Position numbers and translations under genes: made by a program. Of a DNA stretch of 64,000 nt, positions 35,763 through 54,011 are shown piece by piece. Every line of letters begins with the position of its first letter. The first letter of the stretch is position 1. The notes under the pieces are model-generated. The model was not told the origin of the DNA. It ran no database searches and was given only the letters and a program-made list of their open reading frames with translations. The DNA lies in assembly GCF_036324505.1 (NCBI RefSeq), contig NC_086357.1, positions 23,623,793 through 23,687,792 of the forward strand, read 5' to 3'. The DNA is from Eleginops maclovinus. Lineage: Eukaryota > Chordata > Actinopteri > Perciformes > Eleginopidae.

Positions 35763-38700
35763 CCCTAGTATTTCAGAATGGTTTGGTCTGATGTATGATG
35801 GACAAACAATTCAACTTCAAATATTTGCATATACTTCCACATTGATGGGATGGATACAGATGAGTTTTTCTTGTTTATACAATTAACTTTATGGAACATT
35901 TCACATTCACAAGAAAAATTGGACTGACTCCAAAGCACATTTAGCACACTTTAGTTACAATATGGCACCAGTAATAAATATAACGAGAGGGCAAAACAAT
36001 GCAAATTGTATTTGACAAATACCTTACTTGAAATCTGACTTTTTAGTAAATTTTGCTTAGTAATATATTATTTGTCATGCTTTTGTTTCACTCTATTTGT
36101 GAATCTGTGTATCCTTGATGTCAACGTTGTATGTGTATATACTGTACTGTATCTCTTGTGTCCAAGACGCAAATTCATCTGCATTATTAAATCAATCATT
36201 TGCATTCTTAGTTCAACAGGTTCAGCTTTTACTTTACAGCTGATGCTTATGCAGACAAAAATAAATGTTTATAATGCTCCTTCTGATAAGGGATCTGTTT
36301 AAACTCTGGCCTATGAAATTGATTATATACACTCCCATTTTTGGTCTATGGTGTAAAAAGAGCAAAGAGGCAGGAAAAAACACATATATACCTAAACTAT
36401 CACTTAAAACACTATCCATAATCTTAATATTTGCAACAAAATAATACACTTAAAGCACACCAAAGATAATTTCCCTAACCTTGTATTATATTTTACAGCC
36501 TTTATCTTCCACCAGGCACAATGTATAATGAAAAAACAACAAGATTATTTATACCACACTGTTATTCAGGCTTTGAATCGATAGAGGACAGAATATGATC
36601 CCCAATAAAGATGAAGATCTGCGCGTGCATGTCTGTCAAACAGCACCGACAAGACATTTGACACACATTGTAGACTCTGCTCAGTATGATCTAATGAGTG
36701 ATCCAACACCCATTACCCTTTAAAATGAGATGCAAACTCAAATAATGTGGAGGAAGTTCTCCTGAGGAGGCATTATAATAAGTACACAATGATAAAACAG
36801 AGAGAAAGGAGGATCTGTACTGAGTTGGTAGCATCAGACACCTGCTTTGCCTGCCTGATCATAAATAATCCAGCTGTATGGTTGTAAATATTCCTCCTTT
36901 AAGCACTAGTCTCTCTTTTACAGTACCAGAATCCTGTTGGAGAAATGATAAGCCTGATGAACAACTTAACCATCTGTTTAAACAGTTAAATCATACTGAT
37001 AAGATTACAACACAGAAATACACAAAACAATGTCTTTTTGTGGTCACCAAAACTAAATCTAAATTGACAGTAATGCTTGGAAGGAGTCTAATTCAATCTA
37101 CCTTAAATATATGTTTGTCTTTTTTCTACTTTGTTTGAACTCAGATGAGAACTGATTGTGAAGAACACGTTAACAGTTTGATATAAAGGCGTACTATCCC
37201 AGATCTACAACTACAACGGTTTCACTAACCGTGTTGGTTTGGACTGACAGAATGCTTTTTGAGTGACAATCAAAAGGGAAAGAATAACTGACTTGTTGCA
37301 CTTCCTCCTGTGACAGATCTTGGGGTAATTGCAGCAACACAAGTAGAGCAAAGGCAGCAGCAGGACGTATGTGTCATGGATGCTTCCTGTTAATGCTGTC
37401 ACTGTTAGAACGTTTTTTTAAGTCTTGATTTGCATAGTATATGTGGTATGCAGAAGTCAGATATTTTGGTTAGCTCACACATTATTGTATGACGAAGATC
37501 GTTTTTAAGAAAGAAATAGCTTTAATACCTATAATTGAGTTGCCTTATCCAACACTTAGCCTTGGAGTGAATGTTGCTTGTCTTAAGGCTATACTTTTAT
37601 GAAACATCTTTTACTTTTCTTTACAGACAACAAAACTGTATTGTGCAGATATGTAATATTAAGCCACATTGATAAACAATATTCAATCAGTTTTTAAATC
37701 CAATTCGGGATCAATCAAGAGTATAACTGTCTATCTATCATCTATCTACCTGCTGGGCTGAGTATAAAAGTCTCATAAACAGTCACTGTGACCCCAAGTG
37801 GATATGTGGGGTTACTGCAGCTTTGTACCACTTTCTTTTTCCCATGACACTTTTTATCAAGTTACAGTAAGTAAAGAATAATGTGATGAATAGTGATGCA
37901 AATTTAACTACAAAAAACTCAAATAAAAAATACACATATTAACATGTATGTGTATATTTAAAAAATATAAAAAAGTTTGTATCAGCATCAGGCAGTTGGG
38001 TTTAAAGTCTTCCTATCACACTTTAGACGTGATTTATGTTATGAAACATATACAGCAATACACTTTTCACTTTCTCGCTTCTCTACAGCTTCTAAACCAA
38101 GAAAACTGCAATCAATATAAGACGCAAATCATACAACATTTTCTAAGATCCTAAAAACCAATGCATCTTGGATGTAATGACATCCTAGATCATCTACTGT
38201 ATAGCATACAGAAGTCATAAAATCTCAAATGAAGACAAACTACCTTAATTCAAATACTACTGATTTGTTTGCTGCAGCTCAATGAAACACATTGGAATGT
38301 TCAGTACACACTGAACCTTGTTAGAGTATTTTAATCCAGCAACAAAAAAAACCCAGCTGTGATTCCAAATGCAGCTCTACCGAGTAGGTGCTTGCACTGC
38401 TGGCTTTTCATGCCGTTCTAGAGATAAACCTATGTCATCCACCAAGACCCTAGCCAGCTTCTTTTTGCAGGTTTGGTATTTTTACACTGCAAAGAAACAT
38501 ACACCCTCTTCATTTGTGTGGCATCTATTCACCTTGGAGACAAAGGGGACATTCAGGGCAGCTGTCATAAAAACACTAAGGCCCCAGGGCAGCAAGAAAT
38601 ACACCAATTGTAGTCAAACATGCATTTGCTGTTCAGGATTTAAATGCATTTTTGGTTTATGTATTTTGGAGACTAGAGTGTTTCTCTTTTTAAGGTAAAA

Positions 38701-39050
38701 TGACAATATCTTAAAAAGGCCATGAATTTTAATGACATGTTTTTGAGTCTTTACAAAAAAGAGCAACATCGACTGCCAAACATCCAGAAATATTTGTGGG
38801 ATCATTCCTTTCGTTCTGTCCTATATGTGGCTTCAGTGTAGGGGTGGTTTTCTCAGGACCTTTTGCAGAGGGCTGGACTTTAGTGGGACTTGCTGCTCTC
38901 GTCTACAGGATGAGAAGAAAAAAGAAAAGAAATGGAAAACAGGAGGGGCTGAGTTGGGGGGCTTTTCCAGCCCTTCTATTCTTTCAATTTATAGGTCCTC
39001 AACACACACACCCACACACAGGCGGACAGAGCCCAGAAGGCAAAGTCAGG
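35763..39050. other. Intergenic DNA between elovl1 and mob3c
   Basis: About 3.3 kb of AT-rich sequence. No supported gene, RNA or named repeat was found. Short open frames here have no recognisable similarity. Confidence 0.5.
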
Positions 39051-39281
39051 ATGTGACATCATCTGCAGGAAGAGAAGCCAAACAACTTTTTCACTCTTGT
39101 CTGTGAGTGAAGTTGGAGCCTCTCGGTCTGCTAGTGGCCTGCGGAGAGGGAGAGGATCCAGAGGAGCTCGAAGGGGGCAGATCAGCTGGAACTGTCCTGC
39201 AGGGAGTCTAAAGTCCAGGGCTCCGGTGCCTGAATCCTCCCTGAACTTCCCACCACATTCCTCAGATGTAGGACTCAAGCC
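39050..39281 (+). promoter_or_regulatory. mob3c: Candidate mob3c noncoding first exon
   Basis: A GC-rich patch (about 39090-39280) ends in a donor CAAGCCAG|GTACAG at 39281/39282. The mob3c coding exon starts with an acceptor (TTCTTCACAG) at 41135/41136. This fits a noncoding exon joined over an intron of about 1.85 kb. It is inferred from splice signals and base composition only. Confidence 0.4.
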
Positions 39282-41294
39282 AGGTACAGTGTAGACAGCT
39301 TTTTCCATTCTGTAATCACTTGTTTTTGATCTGCCTCTTCCTTTGTTTCTCCTTACCCGTAACTTTTTCTTCTTTATCATTTGCATTTCTGGTTTTCTTG
39401 AGAGGGTTTGGGTTCTTTCTGCAGAAGCAAATTCCTGAACAACACATGAAAGTATGCCAACAGTGCGTGATCAGACATGCTTTAATGAGAGGTTGTTGAG
39501 GCATGCAGGGAGATACGTGACAAAAAGAAGTCACACATGCTGTCAATTTTTGCACAAACCTATTATGTTTTCAGTACAAAAAGTGTCCAGGTTTAATTTT
39601 CTGTCTGAAACTGTGCCTGCCTGAAAGGAGTGCTGAATGACACTGTAACTAAGATCCCTCCCCAGAAGCTCTTTTGTTATGCACACATTAAGAGCTATCT
39701 CATGACCACGTATTCATGATCCCCCAGTGGTGAGTATTCAACTGGGATCAGACACTCTGAAAGCTAGTGGAAAGAAAAAGTACTCTTCTCATATATCAAA
39801 TGCTGCTTGCTTTAGAAATCACCACTGTTTTCTTCAAATAATAAGAGTAACCAGAGCCCAATGGTAAGGGAACAGTTTTAGTTTTGTTTTGTCTTTGATG
39901 CACAAACAGACTTTTCATTGCACAACTCTTTTGTAATACCAATAAATTAACTGTCAACCTTTAACCAATTAAAGCCATAAGCTAGACATGTGAGGAGTGT
40001 GTTGGAGGAGTTTGTGGAGTTTTTTTGGGGGGAATGAAGTCAAAAGAAATCCACAACAAACCACTGTGTCATTGTTGCTTGATCTAGCACAGATGATAAA
40101 GCAGAAACAGAAACTTCTGCTTATCTGAGACCCAGAGAAACAACACACAGGAAACACTGAGACCGGCAGCAGAAAAGCAGGACACAAATGCGGATATAGT
40201 ATCATGTTGCAACCACATTTACTTGAATGTGACTGCAGTGTCAAATTTGTGGAACAAAATGTGATAGAGTACTCCAAATGACTGAATGGAAACACATAAC
40301 TGAGTGGAGTATAACATAATTAAATGTAACCTTTTGACCCAAACTTTATTACTAACAAACCGCCCACCTTATTTTCCTATAATAACCTCCCAGTTAGTAT
40401 TTAAATGCAAGCATTATCTTTTCCTATCACAACAATAAAGGCTGTGAAACATATAACATTCAGTAAGGGCCTGCTCCTCGTCTGTGTGTCTTATATGCCA
40501 GTTGATAAATAGCTATCAGAAAAAAACGAAATCCCTTTTCAACACTGTGTTGGTTGTTTATATAACAAAAAACATTCCCAAGAGGGGGAACTCACATTGT
40601 GCTTTCCATTGGTAACACATCAAACTTTTAGTTTCTTTATTATCATCTTTTAGTTTCTGTGTCCGAGCAGAGCGAGCATTAACTGTGGACTTTTTTTTCT
40701 CTCACGATGCTCTTTAGAAATGGTTTAGTGAATCGCAGCATGCCATTCATCTTCTGGATTATGCTTGATCTTAGTGGCCTGATTTTTTTTACCACAACTG
40801 ATTGAAACCTTTGCTATTTTGATCAAAGGGTTCCACTGAAAATCTTATGATAAGGTCATTGTGTTCACACAGAGCAGTGGAGGTAATAAGGGCAAATGTG
40901 ATGGGGGTCATAGGCAGATGTCTCATTCAAATGATCTGATACCTGAAAAAGTTTGGAAATTGTATGATGTCACACCTACGGTTTGTATGGCCTCTTTAAA
41001 AACAATCTGACAATGATATGTTTGCTTTGTATTTAGACCTTTGTTGTTTCGGTTATACGCAATTTGTGGTCACTCTGACCTGCAGCGATGGATTGACAGG
41101 CCTCTGACTCTTCTTTTTGTTGTTGTTCTTCACAGAAAACAAGAGCTCCCAGCTATCTTTTCATGACAGACGCTGACCTGCCGTGACCTGATTTCCGAGT
41201 CTGGTTTCCATATCTCAGGAACGTCACACTTTATCCAACTCAAAACTGCTTGTTATTCTGGAGAGCTCATTCTCCCCTTATCTCAGGGGAGTCA

Positions 41295-43850
41295 ATGGCG
41301 TTGTGCCTTGGACAAGTGTTCAGCAAAGACAAGACGTTCAGGCCCAGGAAGAGGTTTGAACCGGGCACCCAGCGCTTTGAACTCTACAAGAAGGCCCAGG
41401 CCTCCCTGAAGTCCGGCCTAGACCTGCGAAAAGTGGTCCAGCTGCCGGAGGGAGAGAACATCAGCGACTGGATCGCGGTTCATGTGGTGGATTTCTTCAA
41501 TAGGATCAACCTGATCTATGGCACGGTGAGCGAGTACTGCTCCGAGCGCACGTGCCCCATCATGTCCGGCGGGCTGAGGTACGAGTACAGGTGGCAGGAC
41601 GGCCACGACTACAAGAAACCCACCAAGCTGCCCGCACTCAAGTACATGAACCTGCTGATGGACTGGATAGAGTCGCTCATCAATAATGAAGACATCTTCC
41701 CCACCAGAGTAGGTGTGTGAGGAGTCTACAAATGAAGGCTATTATTGAGTGTGTAACATAATACATGACTGATTGCAGCCGGCACTGCATCAATACTGTT
41801 CCCCCTTTATTAACATCACACAGGGGACGATAGAGTTCAAGCAGAGGTTAATTAAACAATGAGGTTGACATTTAGAGGAGATTGCATGTGTGCATCTGGT
41901 GGTATTTTATCTCAGCACCAGATTTGACAATCAACATTTATTGGAGGAGAGAATCAGAAGCGTCTCTGCATGGAGTTCGCACGACTTTCCTCACGGAGTC
42001 CTGGTTTGCCCTACTTTCCATCAATTAGAAATCAAGTAAAAAAAGAAGTCAAAATTGCCCAACTGTGTAAATGGGTTTGCCTATGGTATATGCGCGATTT
42101 TACAAGGGTGTTTCCCTAGAATTCACCCAGTGTGTTTGTGCACAATTCATGAGCCATACCAGGAATAAATAGGGAGAGAAAGTGAGTGGATAGTAAAGCA
42201 GAACAATGGCTGTCTGACTTGTTTCGTCTGGTGAACCCGCAGCCGTTCCACACATGAGATAACTTAAAGGATTTGTTTTCGTTTTTCACTGCTGGGAAAA
42301 CATAGTGGCTTTAGTGGCTTCATGACACACCAATCCTTACAAAGTGATCATTAAATGAGGTTCTTTTTAGGCAAGGTGAATATTTTATTCAGTAGATGTC
42401 TGTATTATGTAACATGTCGAAGTGGTAGAAAATAGACTTGTGTCCAAGTAATCATTCAGTAGGAATTTCCTCCAGGTGTCATTTCATTTGTGGGTTCATT
42501 TTCTGCTAACCAAATAAAAATCTTGTTTTGGCAAATAAGCCGAGCTACACAGTAACTGCAGCACTACCAACTACAGTTGATATAAAAAACTGTGTTTCAG
42601 CTAAAAGATGCTTTAATCAGTTTTCTGTGTCACCTGCATGATTAACTGGGGCCTCATGCAAGTGACAAATGTGTATTTATAGATTTTAAAGACAAAGTTG
42701 CAATAGAATATAAGTTACAGGTGCCATCTGTTCTCTTTTTGTATCCACTATGTATCAAGCCAGTACTGGAAAATAGGTCAGGATCATTTCTTGTCACGTG
42801 AATACATTGTCCATGAAAGTCAGATTTCATTAAGACACTGCCTAGCAATCTATGACTGGTGCTGTTGAAGGGAATCATAAAACTTACAATATATAACATC
42901 TGCTAACTTACAGAAATTGCATTTTTGATTTACATTCATTTTCTAAGGTATGTAACACGTTTCTCCTTTCTTCACACCAGGTGTTCCTTTCCCCAAGAAC
43001 TTCCAGCAGGTGTGCAAGAAGATCCTGAGCCGCCTCTTCCGGGTGTTTGTGCATGTTTACATCCATCACTTTGACAGCATCTGCAGCATGGGCGCAGAAG
43101 CCCACATCAATACCTGCTACAAGCACTACTACTACTTCATCTCAGAGTTCAACCTCATCGATCACTCTGAGCTGGAGCCGCTGGTGAGACAATGGAGCAA
43201 CCTTCACTGTCTTAATTGCCACACTGCAAACGCTAAAGACGATGTGCAGCTTCTTTAGTGATGTTTAGTTTTATCCTAATGCAGCCAAAATAATTACAAT
43301 ACACTTGTTTTGGTCTAAGACACATAGACTACAAGTGCTTCAATTACAGTAAAGTTGCATTTAACACCGACTGTGCCCAGATTTGTTCTTAATAAAAAAT
43401 GTAACGTGCTTTACAGCAAATGGTTTAATTTGAAGGGAAATGTAGCAGTCATGTAATAAGGCAGTTTGTGTATTGGTTTCTTTTTTACAACAAAGCAAAC
43501 TGCATCACATTTGAGTAGATAATTATGCTCTAAGCTTCAATAAAAGGCTTCCGTTATCGTCATTATGGAGCATGGGCTGTGTAATTCCCATCTCAGAGTG
43601 CAACAGGCATGAGAAATTGATATAGCACACAACTGAAAAGATGTGTCTTTTATGTAATGCACATCTTTCCGTTTTTGCTCTAATAGCTGAAAACACATTT
43701 CTTTATCACGATTACAAATAATGTTAATTGAAAGTGTATATTGTACTTCATAACAATCATTCATCTTCTTATACAGTGTTAATGTGATGTGTTAAACATG
43801 TCTTTTTCTTTTCTTTTCAGAAGGAGATGACAGAGAAGATATGCAACTAA
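41295..43850 (+). CDS. mob3c: MOB kinase activator 3C
   Basis: Class III MOB adaptor. MOB proteins are small globular partners of NDR/LATS or MST-type kinases, and class III members have been linked to MST kinase signalling. Coding exons: 41295-41712, 42981-43183 and 43821-43850, phases 1 and 0, giving exactly 216 residues, the usual family length. The start [20 protein letters not shown] and segments [54 protein letters not shown] and [17 protein letters not shown] match MOB3 proteins. The MOB zinc site is visible as C..C in EYCSERTC and the HH pair in YIHHF. The last exon codes only for KEMTEKICN and the stop. An in-frame upstream CTG-started extension to 41250 is unlikely to be used. mknk1 follows directly downstream, as on human 1p33. 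Confidence 0.95.
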
Positions 43851-44573
43851 ACAAAACCAAATGGACAAAATGAGTTTACATTAACATGTTATCTGAGCCC
43901 CGTGAGAAATCGTCTGCATCAAAAAATCTCAAAACAAAGAACAATTTTACATAAAGTATGAGCAGTTTTTATGCTACTCGGATTATCCACTTACTTCCAG
44001 CCGTCTCCACATGGTGGGCTTGTATCCAGAGATTTTTACTTCCAGTATTGTGGTGTTTGATGCCATCATTTTAGGACTTTGTGTTGGTTTATAATACATT
44101 TCCTGTATCAATTGTGTTTCCGTCCTGTGCATGTATATTGATGTTTCACCTTTTTAAATACAGTGTTGGATCTTGTTTTGTTGAATGAATGTTTGTATAT
44201 TATGTGATGTTTTCTTTTTTTTTTGTTATGTTTGAACATAAAGCAGTTTAAAATAGTCCATTGTTTTGCAAATTTTTTTAAACATTTTTTTTAACATCAC
44301 CAGAAAATGTGTACAAAACATTGGGTTATGATTTGGTTTTCAGACTATCATAACTGTGAAAGTGAAAATATAACATAAAGGTATAATTCTATACTGTAGT
44401 CTCATAATTCATTGAATGGTGTAGTTTCTGGTTTAGACTCAAACCAAAAATGTTACCATATAAGTAAAGACAAGTATAAACTATAAAAAAATAATAATGA
44501 TGAAAGGTTGTTGGTTTGTGGCATGAGCCTTTATTCCTAAGTACTGCTGACCTGCCAAACCTCTGCATTTGTA

Positions 44574-44579
44574 AATAAA
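44574..44579 (+). terminator. mob3c: Candidate mob3c polyadenylation signal (AATAAA)
   Basis: AATAAA about 720 bases after the mob3c stop codon and less than 100 bases before the mknk1 CRE-like element. An earlier ATAAAG near 44240 is an alternative. Confidence 0.4.
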
Positions 44580-44639
44580 TGCCACATCATGCACAAAAAC
44601 TCCCCATTACGTCACTGATGTATTAAAAGAACTCACTAC

Positions 44640-44878
44640 GTGGATCGGGGTGCGGCGGACAGTCAAGCGAGGTGACGTAGAAGTGAAAGCCTTGTTTGTG
44701 ACCAATGGGATGAGAGGGTTGTCCAGAAGGGGGCGGGGCATATACATCTGTTTATGTTATTTCCCGCCCTGCGCGTCACCGCTGTGTGCTTGGTGGATGT
44801 CAGCTAGCGATGGATGCTTACATCAGCTGTGAGAAGCTTTGACAGACGGGATTCGGCTGGTTTGGACAGAGAGTGCAG
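44640..44878 (+). promoter_or_regulatory. mknk1: mknk1 promoter and noncoding first exon
   Basis: Contains a CRE-like GGTGACGTAG (44671-44680), an ACCAATGG (CCAAT) at about 44701 and a GC box GGGGGCGGGGC (about 44729-44739). A donor GAGTGCAG|GTTAG lies at 44878/44879. The following intron runs to the acceptor at 45466. This is a typical TATA-less promoter. Confidence 0.6.
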
Positions 44879-45494
44879 GTTAGAATGGTTTTTATTACAT
44901 TCATGTTTTTTTGTTTTAACGAGACCCAACAGTTTAAAAAAAAATACAAACTAGTGAATGAGCATAAATCCCTATGAAAACCTAGCTAAAGCACCTGATA
45001 GCTAGCCCGGGGCTAACGACAATAACACCAGGTTAAACAAAGAGTCAGCCGTAAATGCTAACTCTAGCTTACCAGGTGTTATTGTTAATGTTTTACCCAT
45101 TGTTTCCTCTTATTGTGGGTGTCTATATATCTGTAACAACAGTGCTAATGTTAAGTAGTTTAACAAATGCTAACTAACGTACGTTACTCAGTTTTAGGAC
45201 ATAAACAGTAAGCTTAATATCTAACTCCTATTACTTCTACGTTTTATCACGTAGGATTCATACATACTTTTTACTGGTTAGAAGAATAAAGCCAACACAC
45301 CTTAACGTTATGCGGTTACTCTCTCACCGCCAGCAAACAAACCCAACATGATACCAGAAAGGGGAAACTGTTTTTCGCTTTTGCAATGAACACTTTATTT
45401 GACTTCCTACCAGTTTTAAACTACTTTTATCATGAACACTGTGTATCTTTTTCTTTGCTGATGTAGGCTGTTCCAGACTAACTTGGCATTTGTG

Positions 45495-50020
<4,526 letters not shown>

Positions 50021-52412
50021 AGGACCATGATGTCATCGCATTTTCTGCCTGAGTTTACCCTCTACCTGCTCCCGTTTGTGCTTCCACCTGGAGCCTTTTA
50101 TGATCAGCCACACAGCTTTAGAAGTGACTAACTGTTCTTGGTGTTTCAGCTCTTTCACATGGCCAGTAATCTTATCACCTAGACAGAGCTTGAGCACCAA
50201 GGGGACAATTAATCACCGGCTGCCACCTCTTAATTGAAAACATAGGTGTAACTCCTGAGATTAGTCCAGGAAACATCTTAAGCTGCCTGCGTTTAGACTG
50301 TCTCATTTGGGAGTAGTGTTTATTTTCACAGTTAGTCTTAACAGAGTTCGTTTTTTTTCTATTGAATAATGATGACGCTTACCCACACAGCAGGAAACAC
50401 ACTAAATGCCAGCAGTTTGTATTTAATATTTATCAGAACATATCGTTAACAACAGGCATTACCTGCGTTCAGCACAGTTGTGTCCTAATGCAATATTATT
50501 ATCTCATTGTGAGCGGGATGGCTCAAACAAAAGGTAAGAGACGGAAGCGTTCGGGGTTGGGCAAAAACAACAGCGTTTATTGTTCGAGAAATGTGCACAC
50601 AACAGCCAGCTCCGCGGTATTTTTAGGACGGGCAAGGCCAGGACGGGGTGTGTCGTCTTCCCAGGACCCAGCCTACTGCAAGACAGATCAGAACCAGGTT
50701 ACCGACATGCTTTATATTAAATGCCTGATTACCTGATTCCGATCAGCTGTCTGGTCTCCGCCGAGCCACTCCCCTCACCCCAGCAGCCGGCGCTCTAACC
50801 ACACCCGGCTGCCACACACATTTTTATAGATTTTATTGTTCTTGTTGTCCAACTGGTTAATGTTTTATGTATGTGCTACTTATTGCTTCGTCACTGGAGG
50901 AAAGGGACGAGTTCTCAGTCATGTTTTTAGAGCATGTCAGTGTATGTGTTTCGATGTATGTGGTTTAAGTGATGAAAATGACTTTACTTAGAGGAGGCTG
51001 TCTGTCTCTGGAGATGGGCGTTTGTCCTTTCTAACCTTTTAGGTCATTCTTGTTGAGGCTGCTAAGAGCTTACAGAAGGTTTGGTATTGTAATGGATGGT
51101 GAAGTTGGAGGAGACCCTTTGATCAAATAGTGATTCTTGCTAGCGTTCACTTCAACACAAGCTACCTGTAGCACTGATGTACTTTAATACAAGTCAGTTA
51201 TTTAGTTCATTTGAAAGGCAGTAGGTCGTGTCCTCAATAATTTAGTTTTGTATAAAACTGTGAACTTGACACCTTCAGTAATATTCATCTTTGTTAAAAG
51301 AGGTTTTAACAGCTTTGAATCCACATTAGTCCCTACGGAATAAGATTAGGGCCACATGTGAACACTTTTTTGCAATCTAAGAGTGAATTTTTTATCTTTG
51401 AGTTCTGAGAATTGTGATTAAAGTGGGAATTCTGAAGTTAAGTGGGATTTCTGAGAAAAGTCAGAATTTTCGGAATGTTGGAAAAATATATTTCTGACTT
51501 TAATCTCAGAATTAAAACAACAACAACTTTTGGTCAAATGTGTAGAGTCGTTTTTCTCGTGGCCCTAATCTTTTTCCGTTATCCCCTACATCACCTCAGG
51601 CTCCTTTTTTTTTTTGCTGCACCAAATCTTTGCACGTTTTGTAGGATACCAAGGTTACACCATCCCAAAAGTACTTTCTTTATTTCCTTTTTAATTTGAT
51701 ATTTCAAGTGTTTTTAGTATGAATGAATAGAAATGTGTATGCATTTGTTTTTGGTCTTATGTAGCTGAAGAGACTTAAAGAGGGTTTTTGAATAGTTGTA
51801 GTCAGAGACAGGATTCCAGACTAAAGTTAAAAAGGATTTATTTTTATAAAAGTATTTGTATATTTTTATTTTGTAGTTGTTGGTTCTGAGTGTGCCAATG
51901 GAACGAATACTGGACTAACCATACTTTAAAGTTCTCTTGAATCCATCAAGTTGCTGATATTATACAAATATTTTAACTTTTTTATTTGTTTCTCATTATG
52001 GACCCCATGTGTGATTGAATCAGTCCCTGATAGTAGTTTATCTCCTCTATTTCCCCGACCTTATTAACTTTATGCGTCCGTTGCTTAACGACATGTCCCC
52101 TGGTTTAACATTGTTGCCATGGACACACCATCCCTATAGCAACAAAGGTCCTTCATATGCTGGCAGGAATTGAGAGAGGCTTGCTCACACACATTAAACA
52201 ACCACTTGCCATATTAAACCCCCCTCTCACTCCCTCCCATTATGAATCATAAAAGGACTTGTTTGTTTCCCCTCATCAACATGTAACGCATCAAATGAGA
52301 TGCAGTAATTGGTGTGCAATTATGGAGCCCCATTGAAATTTGTCAAAGCTCTTATGGGGTCTTATGCATACACATGTGTGGAGCATAATTTCACTGGTAT
52401 GCTGTCAATAAA
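50021..52412 (+). other. mknk1: mknk1 3' untranslated region
   Basis: About 2.4 kb without coding signal, ending at an AATAAA at 52407-52412. A GC-richer block at about 50510-50820 (GGGATGGCTCAAACAAAAGG ... CACACCCGGCTGCCACA) differs in texture from its surroundings and may be a transposable element insertion. Shorter UTRs are possible. Confidence 0.5.
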
Positions 52413-52614
52413 AAAAAACATCCTTAACATATAATGTGTGTAAATCCTTTTAAATGCAGGATTTCAGGTGGGTTTTGTCTTCCATACGAGTGAATGAGGT
52501 TAAAAGCTTCATTCAGTGAGGGTCCTTTTGTATCACATGCTGAGAGGCTGTTCAAGGGACAGGAGGGGCTGAACCTAAACAAACACTGAGGTAGAATCGC
52601 CCTGCCCTCGTTAA

Positions 52615-53245
52615 AGAGGACATGTTGTGGTCGTTTTCAGGTTCATGTTTGTATTTGGTGCCTCTTCTGTGACATGTCTCCATGCTCTAAGGTTCAAAAA
52701 GCTCTTTATCTTTCTCATACTGCCTGTGCTGCAGCACCCCTTTTCACCCTCTGTCTGAAACCAGAGTCCAGTCTGCTCTGATTGGTTGGCTGGTCGGCTC
52801 TGTTCTGATTGTTCAACAGCTAAGAGATGTCCCGCCCCTTAGCCTGTCACGTACAATGTGTTTGAGCTAGCCAAGTGTTACATAGTGATGTCACGTAACA
52901 GAAGTAAACAAAGGATTCCAATGGAGGCGTTTCATGCAGGAGGGGGTGGGGGGAACGTTGGGATTTTAGCCTTTGCAGACCATTTACATGCACCGCTTAT
53001 ATGTCTCGCCCCTTATCCTATCCCAGATCATTTGATGGAGCGCTAGCAACTAGAGGCGCCATTGTTACAAAGGGATGTCACTATGTTACGGACGGTAAGC
53101 AAAAAGGAGTCCAATGGAGGCGTTTCAGACGGGGGATGAGTGTGTGGGAGAGAAACTCACTCTGGAGGGAACTTTAGCCTTGGCAGACCCTTTACATGCA
53201 CTAAAACCTATATAACAAAAACCCACCAAAGCAGAATAGACCCCT
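52615..53245 (+). repeat. Long copy of the ptgfr-intron repeat family
   Basis: Begins near TTAAAGAGGACATGTTGTGG and ends near AGACCCCTTTAAGA, so the ends form short inverted motifs. It contains the same central words as the copies at 2140, 3513 and 19340. A duplicated inner part (GGAGTCCAATGGAGGCG occurs twice, near 52913-52929 and 53107-53123) makes it longer than the others. Confidence 0.8.
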
Positions 53246-53439
53246 TTAAGACTTTTATTAAATAATCCGGTTACCTGAATCTTTAACATGCCCAAAACTA
53301 ACAGCAAATGTACCTTTTGTTTCATGGTTTAATAACACATGTAAACCACCATGTGTATTTGAATGTCTACAGACAGATTTATTCAGGACACACATGCACT
53401 TCCATCACTTCACTGCCATCGTTTGGTTAGGAAGGTTTG

Positions 53440-53579
53440 CTTCAGAGCCCCGCAGCACCCCAAGTGGTCCATTCTCATTATAATGTGCTGTGGTGTGTGA
53501 GCAGCATCTCACTCTGCCGCTCACCTGCAGGAGGGAGAGATCTCCGAGACTCCTGCACAACATGATGGTCTGATCTGAG
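53440..53579 (+). other. tmem275: Candidate noncoding first exon upstream of tmem275
   Basis: A donor TGATCTGAG|GTAAGTG lies at 53579/53580. The next acceptor TTTTACAG at 53987 opens the single coding exon 24 bases before its ATG. The upstream boundary is unknown. Confidence 0.4.
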
Positions 53580-54011
53580 GTAAGTGACAGTAACAGCAGT
53601 GCAAAACAAGGTTGCTGTTTTACATTTTTCTTAATACAATTTGTATTAGAAACATTTAGGATAATAGTTAGGATAATAGTGCTTTGATTTGACTGTTGTT
53701 GTGTTCTAATATAAGCTGCTGTTTTTGTGGTATTGCCACTTGCATGACATGTTTGGTTCTTTTTTCAGAGTGTAAAACTTGTCTTAGTGGGTGAAAATAA
53801 ATCATTGATGGAGATATTTTTTGTAGCATTTTAGGAATAACTTTTAAAATCTAATTAAATGTAAAAAAATAAACATTTTAAGTTAACAAACCCTCTTCCA
53901 TTTCCCCTCCATTTCCAGCCTCTTCATCATCATCACCATCATCTCTCTGTGAGGGGATGAGTTCAGTCATTACCTGATCTTTTACAGGTCTCGGAAATCT
54001 CTCCATGAGAC

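Noticed and set aside
50021..54011. Possible kncn (kinocilin) gene between mknk1 and tmem275, as expected from the human order
   Set aside because: No exon resembling kinocilin was found on either strand in this interval.
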